A stretch of DNA of 64,000 bases, taken from Tolypeutes matacus. Taxonomy: Eukaryota; Chordata; Mammalia; Cingulata; Chlamyphoridae. Of this stretch, positions 57,263 through 64,000 are shown piece by piece. The notes below the pieces were generated by a model. It was not told the origin of the DNA. It made no database searches and saw nothing but the letters and a program-made list of their open reading frames with translations. The translations under genes and the position numbers were made by a program. The stretch spans positions 2,074,341 through 2,138,340 of the forward strand of contig JAKSZT010020895.1 in assembly GCA_026826555.1 (NCBI GenBank). Reading direction: 5' to 3'. Every line of letters begins with the position of its first letter. The stretch's first letter is position 1.

Positions 57263-59165
57263 TTTGGGTTTAATATTTTATTTTAGATAATTTTACATTT
57301 ACAGAAAAGTTGCAAATATATCACAGAATATTCCCATACATGCCACACTCAGTTTCACCTATTATTACCTATTATTATCATCTTACATCAAATGGTATAT
57401 TTGTCACAAATAATTAATCAATGCTGATACACTGATATTAACTAAATTTCATACTTTTTTTGGATTTCCTTAGTTTTGAAATAACATCTTTTTTTTTTTT
57501 AAATCCCAGGATCCCATCCAGGTTAGCACATTATACTTAATCATCAAATTTCTTTAGGCAACTTTGGATAGTTAGCAATTTGTCAGACTTACCCTGTTTT
57601 TGATGAACTTGACAGTAGGGAGGAATGGACAAAAGTTTTGGACATTAAAAGCAGTGTTTTCTGATTGTTTAGTAATGATTAGATTAGAATTGATTTGGGG
57701 CAGGAAGACCACAAGGGGAAATTTCATAAAATCATAACATCATAACAATGAGATGTATTGCCAAACTGACTTACACTGTTGATGTTGACTTTAATCACAT
57801 GGCTGAGGAAAGTTTAGGCCAGGTTTCTCCACTACATTGTTACTCTTGCCACCTCATTTGCCAGAATGTACTCTTTGAAAAGACACGATGTAGGAGTTTA
57901 AGATTATTTAGAATCCCCAAAACAGAAAGATTGTGTTTGTAAACTAATCTATTCATCTGAGTGTGATTCCCTTTGATTACATTAATTTTAGTTGAGGGGA
58001 CTTTGATTAAGATTACTTGATAAGATTGATTTAGGCTTTTTTATTGGGCTGTCAGTAAGGCATAACTCAAGTTGGGTCTCTGCCCCCTTGCTGGGTCTGA
58101 TGTAAATGGACACTCACTGAGACACACAGGAAGAGAAAGCTCTGTCATTTTTTATTTTGCCATATGACAGAAAGGAGAAGGCTCAGACAGTTGAGGCATT
58201 GGGGAGAGATGAGCCATTTTGCTTGATTGCTTATAGCTGATATCGGGAAGAGAACAGAATGGCCAAGACTCATATAGAAGGCCAGGAAAGAACAAACACT
58301 ATGCTAGAAGGGAGAGAACTACAGGAATGCTTAAGCACAAAGCCTCAATAGGCTAGGCCCGTGGAGCTCAAAAGGAAAAGGAAGCCCAAGGGGAAGGAGA
58401 GACCAGGCAGAGATAACTGGCTATCTTGCTCCAAAATGTGGCAGCTGAATTTGGTGAAAAATCACCTCTTATGGTGCCTTGAGTTGGACTTTCCCTGACA
58501 TTGGGACTATAAGAATTACTCCAAATAAATACCCTTTATAAAAGCCAACAGATATCTTGTACTTTGCATTGGCATCCTTTTTGCAGACTAACAGAGTCAT
58601 TATGTTCATCCTAGACCTTAAAGGGGGAAGTTATGCTCTACCTGCTTGAGAGTATAGCAGTTATAAAAATCATTTAGAATTTTTCTATATGAGAGATTTG
58701 TTTATTCTCTCCCATGTTTTTATGTTATAGACTCTTGGATATTAATTTTATAGTTTGGATCAAAGTGCAATACTGTGCTTTTTATTTCTTGTGCAAATTT
58801 TTCCAGCTTAAGCCATTGAGAGCTCTTTCAGTTGCCTCCCTTGTCCCTTTGCTATATCCTCATAATTGTGCTTATGTGTGTATGTGCTGTTTTCATTGAT
58901 GGTTTATTTTGTGAATAGTTTGGGCTTCTTTTTTTATTCTTCTTTACTTTCTGACACTACAATAAACTCTTGTTCATCTTTTACATTCCTTGTCACAGAC
59001 TTAGAATCAAGCAAATCTCCCTGGAATCCTGTTTCCTTTTATTGGACAATGGTTTTGGAAACCAAGGTCTATGCACTGAATGACCATATATTTTATGGCC
59101 CAATTAAACTTCAATTGCAAAAAAAGTAATCTAAATATTATCCCATAATCTAAGAAGACAAGTTG
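57263..59165 (-). mobile_element. Ancient L1 3' UTR (L1M-like), copy 2, with nested LTR
   Basis: AATTTTACATTTACAGAAAA, CATACATGCCACACTCAGTT, CAGGATCCCATCCAGGTTAG and GGAAGACCACAAGGGGAAAT follow one another to 57888. After the LTR, TTATGCTCTACCTGCTTGAG and CCCATAATCTAAGAAGACAA continue the same element. It is collinear with 13600-14590 but diverged. Confidence 0.6.
57889..58593 (+). mobile_element. Solo MaLR/ERVL-type LTR, subfamily of 20590
   Basis: It begins TGTAGGAGTTTAAGATTATT and ends TTGCAGACTAACA. It contains TCAGTAAGGCATAACTCAAG and AATAAATACCCTTTATAAAA. At about 705 bases it is longer than the copy at 20590 because of extra purine-rich sequence near 58260-58420. No clear target duplication is visible. 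Confidence 0.7.
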
Positions 59166-60800
59166 AAAGACAAATGTCCACATTTTGTTTATCCATTCAT
59201 CTGCTGATGGGCATTTGGGTTGATTCCAACCTTTGGCAACAGTGAATGAACAATGGTGTGCATATATCTGTTTGTGTCCTTATTTTCAATTATTCTGGGT
59301 ATATACCCAGCAGTGGAATTGCTGGATCATATGGCAGTTCTGTAGTTAGTTTTTTGAAGAACTGCAAAACTGTCCTCCACAATGACTGCACCATTCTACA
59401 TTCCCACGTGCAGTGGATGAATGTTCCGGCTAATCTGCATCCTCTCCAACATTTGTAGTTTTCTGATTTTTTAATAACCACCAATCTAATGGGTGTAAGA
59501 TTGTATTTCATTGTAGTTTTGATTTGAATTTCCCTAATAGCTAGTGATGTTGAGCATATTTTCATGTGCTTTTTAGCCATTTGTATTTCTTATTTGGAGA
59601 AATGTCTATTCAAATCACTTGCCCGTTCTTTAAATGTATTGTTTGTCTTTTTATTTTAGAAGTGTAAGATTTGTTTATATATGATAGATAATATACTCCT
59701 ATCAGATATATGGTTACCAAATATTTTCTCCCATTTGGTAGGCTACCTTTTCACTTTCTTTAGAAACTCCTTTGAGGTGCAATTTTTTTTTATTTGGAGG
59801 AGGTCCTATTTGTCTATTTTCTTTCACTGCTCATGCTTTGGTTGTGAAATTCATGAAATTATTTCATATTACAAAGCCTGTAGATATTTCTGTACATTAT
59901 CTTCCAAGACCTTTATTGTCTTGGCTCTTTAATTTAGATTTTTTATCTATCTTGAGTTAATTTTTGAATAAGGAGTAAGATGGTGTTCCTCTCTCATACT
60001 TTTGGATATAGATATCTAGTTCTCCAAGCTACCTTTGTTGAAGAGGCCATTTTGCTCCAGTTGAGTGGGCTTGGTGGCTTTGTGAAACATCAGATGACTG
60101 TATCTGCAAGGATCTATATCAGAACTCTCAAATCAGTTCCATTGGTCAGTATGTCTATCCTTGTGTCAATACCATGCAGTTTTGAAAACTGTAGCTTTGT
60201 AGTATATTTTAAAGTTAGGTAGTGTGATTCTTCTGGTTTCATTTTTGTTTTTTAATAAGTCTTTGGCTATTTGGGGCCTTTCCAAATAAATTTCAAAGTT
60301 AGTTTTTCCCATTCAGTAAAAATTGCTGTGTTGATTTTTATTGGGATTGTGTTAAATCTGTGTATCAATTTGGGTATGATAGACATCTTAATGATTAAAC
60401 TTCCTATCCATGAACAGGGAATATTTTTCCATTTATTTAAGTCTTCTTTGATTTTCTTTAACAGTGTTATGTAATTTTCTGCATGTAAGTCATTTACATC
60501 TTTTTTTTTTTTAACTCATTTACATCTTTAGTTAAATTCATTCCTAGGTAATTGATTATTTTAATTGCTATTGTAAATGGTATTTTTTTCCTGATATCCT
60601 CCTCTGATTGCTCATTATTGGTGTACAAAAATGCTACTGTTTTTTGTGCATTAGTATAATCTGTGATTTTAGTGAACCCATTTATAATCTCTAGAAGCTT
60701 TGTTGTAGATTTCTTAGGGTTTTCTATGTATAGGATCATGTCATCTGCAAATACTGAAGTTTTAGTTTCTTCCTTTCCTTATTTTTCATTTCTTTTTGCT
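59166..60800 (-). mobile_element. L1 ORF2 fragment, minus strand
   Basis: It starts at TCCACATTTTGTTTATCCAT with no 3' UTR and runs right through ORF2 to the RT active site, stopping near 60800. It lies between the old L1M-like repeat and the OR pseudogene 5' flank. The 3' truncation suggests a rearranged or partly deleted copy. Confidence 0.8.
59290..60760 (-). pseudogene. L1 ORF2 C-terminal half
   Basis: The frame 59290-59580 reads [20 protein letters not shown] and CWRGCRLAGTFIHCTWECRM, then LPYDPAIPLLGIYPE, the cysteine-rich C-terminal domain of ORF2p with its CWRGC and HC..W.C spacing kept. The frame 60494-60739 reads MILYIENPKKSTTKLLEIIN, directly after the FADD codons at about 60740-60750. 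This copy keeps the clearest ORF2 sequence in the window but is still frameshifted. Confidence 0.85.
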
Positions 60801-60839
60801 GATGAGTTTTGACAAAATATACAGTTGGAAAATGTCCAT

Positions 60840-61177
60840 GAATGCAAGGGAACCTACGGTTAATGACAGTACATATTTTGTGAACTTGTGCCAAATCCTC
60901 AAAATTAAAGCTCATAATGTCTGAAAAATCATTTACTTTTTCATTATTTTCTTATTGAGCGATCCTAGCAATCAGGCAAACAGCTAGAACAAGTATTAAG
61001 AACTACATTTCATTGAAAAATAATACACAGAATGGTAAGTGATTACCCTCCATAGGGAGAAGTTCCATGATCAAACATATGTTCAAGCTCCAAATGTGTT
61101 TATTTTATAAAATTGTTTCTTTTTTCCTTGCAGATAAACTCTTTCTAACCTGTGCTTTCCCCAAGCAGACTGAAACA
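60840..61177 (+). other. 5' flank and splice acceptor of OR pseudogene 2
   Basis: A pyrimidine-rich tract ends TTTTTTCCTTGCAG at 61133, 44 bases before the ATG. The stretch from about 61060 aligns with 20200-20289 upstream of OR pseudogene 1. This supports common descent of the two loci, including their intron side. Confidence 0.6.
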
Positions 61178-61861
61178 ATGCAACAAAATAACAATGTAAC
61201 TGAATTCATACCATTAGGATTGACATAGGACTCTTTGAAGCAGGAAAAGATGTTGGCAATATTCTTAAATTTCTATGTGGGAACTGTGATGGAGAATTTG
61301 CTCAGTACTGTGACCAAGTTCAGTCAGACATTTGGCAGCCCCTCATACTTATTCCTCTTTTTATTGCGTTTTGCTTTTCATCTTCCACAGCCCCTTGGTT
61401 AATTGTGGATATTTTCTCTGCAAAGAAAATCATATCCTAAAATGAATGAATGACACACACCTTTACACTACATTTATTGGGCTGCTTGGAGATCTTTGTT
61501 CTCATCCTCATGGCTGTTGATCAATATGTGGCCATTAGTAAGCCCTTTGTCCAAGCAGCTTCATACTTGTGATAATCTCATATATTGTCATTTACATTAT
61601 CTGCAAAATGACAGTGCAGAAGTGAATAAAAATGTCTGCTCAACTTGTACTTCTCACATCATCATAGTCATCATATTCTTTGCACATTCATGTATACACA
61701 ACTCCCCCAACCACTTCCTCATGGGCAGAATGGTAGCAGTATTTTATACCATTGGAACTCCTGTTTTCAACCCACTCATTGACACACTAAGGAATGTAGA
61801 AGAGATAAATGCCATAAAAAAGCTATGGAGCACTAAAGTTACCTCAGATATCAAAGGATAA
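61178..61861 (+). pseudogene. Olfactory receptor pseudogene 2, OR4C-like
   Basis: It starts MQQNNNVTEFIPLGLT and meets a TAG at codon 17 (61226). It continues in frame with DSLKQEKMLAIFLNFYVGTV and SPSYLFLFLL, the first and second membrane segments. A second stop and frame changes follow. The DRY region is LMAVDQYVAISKPF (near 61508), with the usual Arg changed to Gln and the Cys to Ser. About 255 bases from the fourth to the fifth membrane segment are deleted. Then SSFILVIISYIVIYII and, in the last frame, STCTSHIIIVIIFFAHSC and FYTIGTPVFNPLIDTLRN follow, so the usual NPLIYTLRN carries Tyr to Asp. It ends at TAA, close to the normal OR end. It cannot make a receptor. The OR call is firm and the subfamily is from recall. 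Confidence 0.92.
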
Positions 61862-61865
61862 CATG

Positions 61866-62490
61866 GTCCAATTACTTACTCTATCATGTATGAATAAATC
61901 AGTATGTACAGCAAATATGGTAGTATGTTATTATTGTAAGAAGACCATGCAATTGTAGGTAAGGTAGTAGGTTGTTATTTTCTCTAGTTCACACACAGAC
62001 TAAATGCCCAGGCACCATTTTTTTGCAACAGAAATGGATGAGTTTCTGATTAATTCAGATAATTATGGAACAAGAGTCTTTCCTCTCTATAGATTCTCCA
62101 CCTCTCAAATCATACCATAGCTATGTTATAAGCCTGATTCCCCATATACACTCTTATATTGAATGCACCTGAATTGTTCACTTTTATCTGTGCTCTGACC
62201 TCACCTTGCTAGCTTTTGTCATATCATTTTGACTTGTTTTTTTCCTGAGATCTCCTTTTGGGCGTTGCTGACATTAACTTTATTTCCCAACTCTGAATCT
62301 GCACTCTAGTTTATTAAGAAGAAAGATCTTTACTCAATAACAACTTTTCAAGCATGTAAGCAGCCAATAATAAATGAAATAAATCCTTAATTCATCTATA
62401 AGTCATTTCCAATTAGATATCCATCTTCCTCCTGAATGGTCGCAGGGCAAGGGAACACAGTGTACAAGACCATCCATTCCATTTTATCAC
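61866..62490. repeat. Downstream flank of OR pseudogene 2, paralogous to 16893-17560
   Basis: See the partner block for matching stretches. Here it starts directly after the OR stop codon, which anchors the orientation of the duplication. No gene lies in it. Confidence 0.75.
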
Positions 62491-63540
62491 AAGTGTGTCT
62501 TTTAAAACTTCAATATATTTGAAACAGAGACTTTTAAAAATGTACCTATATTATCAACCTTTTTCTTCTCATTTTATACTTGTGTTAAAGTAACCAAAAT
62601 ATTAGTAGTATTAAAATGTGCCTTTTGATCTTCAATATGAGTGGTGCATAAGAGCTGCAAAAATAGAATACTGGCTGAAACTTTAAGAGTTTGGAAAGTA
62701 AAATAATGTATATCATCAAGAATAAATATGAAATGAAAATACATCAGAGAATAACATATTTTATGAGAATGAAAAGCAGAAAAGAAGAACCCAGATTTAA
62801 TACAATTAACAGTACAATATTATTTTAGTTAAAGTTGTGTTAATGAAATTAATGTAATTGAAGTGGAAATGTAGATAATGCCCATGATATGCATATCAAT
62901 TTGTAGCAGTAAGCTACTTCTTGTCTTTAGTTGAGCTGTCCTAATAGAGGGGTTGTATAGGTTCCCAAGCTAGAATTGCTAATAGTATTTTGGTGCCATG
63001 AGAGGACAGGCCAGATTAGTAGTAACACCTTTGCTGTATCTGCCATGGGTTATATCATGAGCTTTTATATTCATTGGCTTCAGTGCAATAAAGAATAATA
63101 CAAGTTTGATTTAATTTCTTTTTCTGCTTCTAATTCTTTAATTACATAAAACATAGCAATAACAACATGTCCTCCTGTGAAAGATGATTTAAAGATAAAT
63201 TCAATAAAATGCCACTAGTTTTCTGTATTCTCACTTTGTTTTTGTTTGTTTGTTTGTTTTGATTTTTGTTGCTTCCTGTGAGATTAAGAGGAGCAGTGTC
63301 TACACTGGAGTCACACATGAGAAGGGAGCTATCTTTAATAGACATTGGCAACGCCATGACTCCATCATAAATTTATCTAACCTACCCTTCCATAGCAAAA
63401 ACAAGCATACAATTATTAAACTTTTCATCGTCATTTGCATTACAGATGAATAAATGAAGGAGAAATTAGAGAAGAAAATAAACTAAAATGCAAATGAAAA
63501 CTTAAAAGTAGAATAAAAGTATAAGAAGACTCTTACTGGG
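62491..63540. other. No recognised gene; (GTTT)n near 63237
   Basis: AT-rich intergenic sequence. A GTTT microsatellite at about 63237-63260 lies inside short overlapping frames that match nothing I know. Confidence 0.5.
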
Positions 63541-63544
63541 GAAG

Positions 63545-63960
63545 AAAACTTGGAAGGTTTTGCGTGGTTCAAAATCAATCAAGGTGTCATCAAGGTAATG
63601 CTTTCTCCTTGGGTACTGTGGAATTCTGGGCCTGGCTGTTGGGATTCTTGGTCCTTGGTATTTTCTGTCACTTGGCAATACACATGGCAGCCTCTCCTGA
63701 CTTCTTTCTCTTTTTGTTTCCTTTGACTTCCAGGCTTTTGCTGCTCCCTTTCAGATTCTCTCTTTGTAAACTTCCCTATAAAGCCTCTAATAATACAATT
63801 AAGACCCACCCTGCTTCAGCTGGGCCACACCTTAACTGAAATAACCTCATCAATAGGTCCTATTTACAAGTGTTCACATCCACAGGAATGTATTAAGTTG
63901 AAGAACATGTTTTCTGTGGTACATAAGGTACATGTTGTCACAGTAACCATATCAGCTAGA
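63545..63960 (-). mobile_element. MaLR/ERVL-type LTR, minus strand
   Basis: GGTGTCATCAAGGTAATGCT, GATTCTCTCTTTGTAAACTT, CACCTTAACTGAAATAACCT and CATCAATAGGTCCTATTTAC follow the same order as 18075-18545. It is close to the family at 35716-36166 in reverse. It may run on toward the window end. Confidence 0.65.
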
Positions 63961-64000
63961 AAAACTGATATTAAAAGTTATATTCACAGAACAAAGCTGT

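Noticed and set aside
63564..63839. Overlapping frames of 91 and 76 codons near the window end
   Set aside because: Both lie in an LTR also found at 18075 and 51800, where the frames are not kept.

Overview
This window is eukaryotic, and it looks like gene-poor mammalian sequence from a xenarthran (armadillo, sloth or anteater). The main clue is a tRNA-derived SINE of the armadillo DAS type in several copies: about 35370-35615, 55617-55729, 11882-12213 and 50712-50790. The window also holds many L1 elements that share an unusual long 3' UTR, ERVL/MaLR-type LTRs, MIR relics and olfactory-receptor (OR) pseudogenes. I found no intact protein-coding gene. Nearly every longer open frame is a piece of L1 or LTR sequence, or lies antisense to one. 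The species cannot be fixed from sequence alone.

Layout. Positions 1-6074 hold a 400-base assembly gap, flanked on both sides by the same L1 3'-end repeat, then a long L1 on the minus strand running from ORF2 through ORF1 to its 5' UTR. Positions 6190-16460 are L1 pieces of different ages, an intact solo class I-type LTR (11251-11769) and a SINE with a pentanucleotide tail. Positions 16893-24205 are an OR neighbourhood: a block that is paralogous to the 3' flank of a second OR pseudogene, then an OR4C-like pseudogene split by a MaLR-like LTR element that itself carries another LTR. Positions 25061-36166 hold further solo LTRs, a decayed ERVL-type provirus on the minus strand (28872 to about 34110), an MLT1-like LTR with a 5'-inverted L1 tail inserted in it, and a dimeric SINE.

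Positions 36246-60800 are mostly L1. They include an element that shows the long 3' UTR joined to ORF2 (40650-42370), a nearly full-length element on the minus strand (45745-51404), and a rearranged element with an inverted segment (37521-38235). An hAT-like DNA transposon with a perfect 8-base target duplication lies at 52108-52330. Positions 61178-61861 hold the second OR4C-like pseudogene, and the window ends in its flank and a partial LTR.

How it fits together. The two OR pseudogenes, their matching splice acceptors and the matching downstream blocks (16893-17560 and 61866-62490) point to an old OR cluster that grew by duplication, lost function and was then broken up by retroelements. 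I see no operon, CRISPR array or new defence or metabolic system. The most interesting signals concern retroelement biology: an open frame shared by several copies on the antisense strand of the L1 3' UTR, a tail carried by one L1 lineage, twin-priming-type inversions, a decayed minisatellite inside a MaLR-like element, and a recombinant nested LTR.
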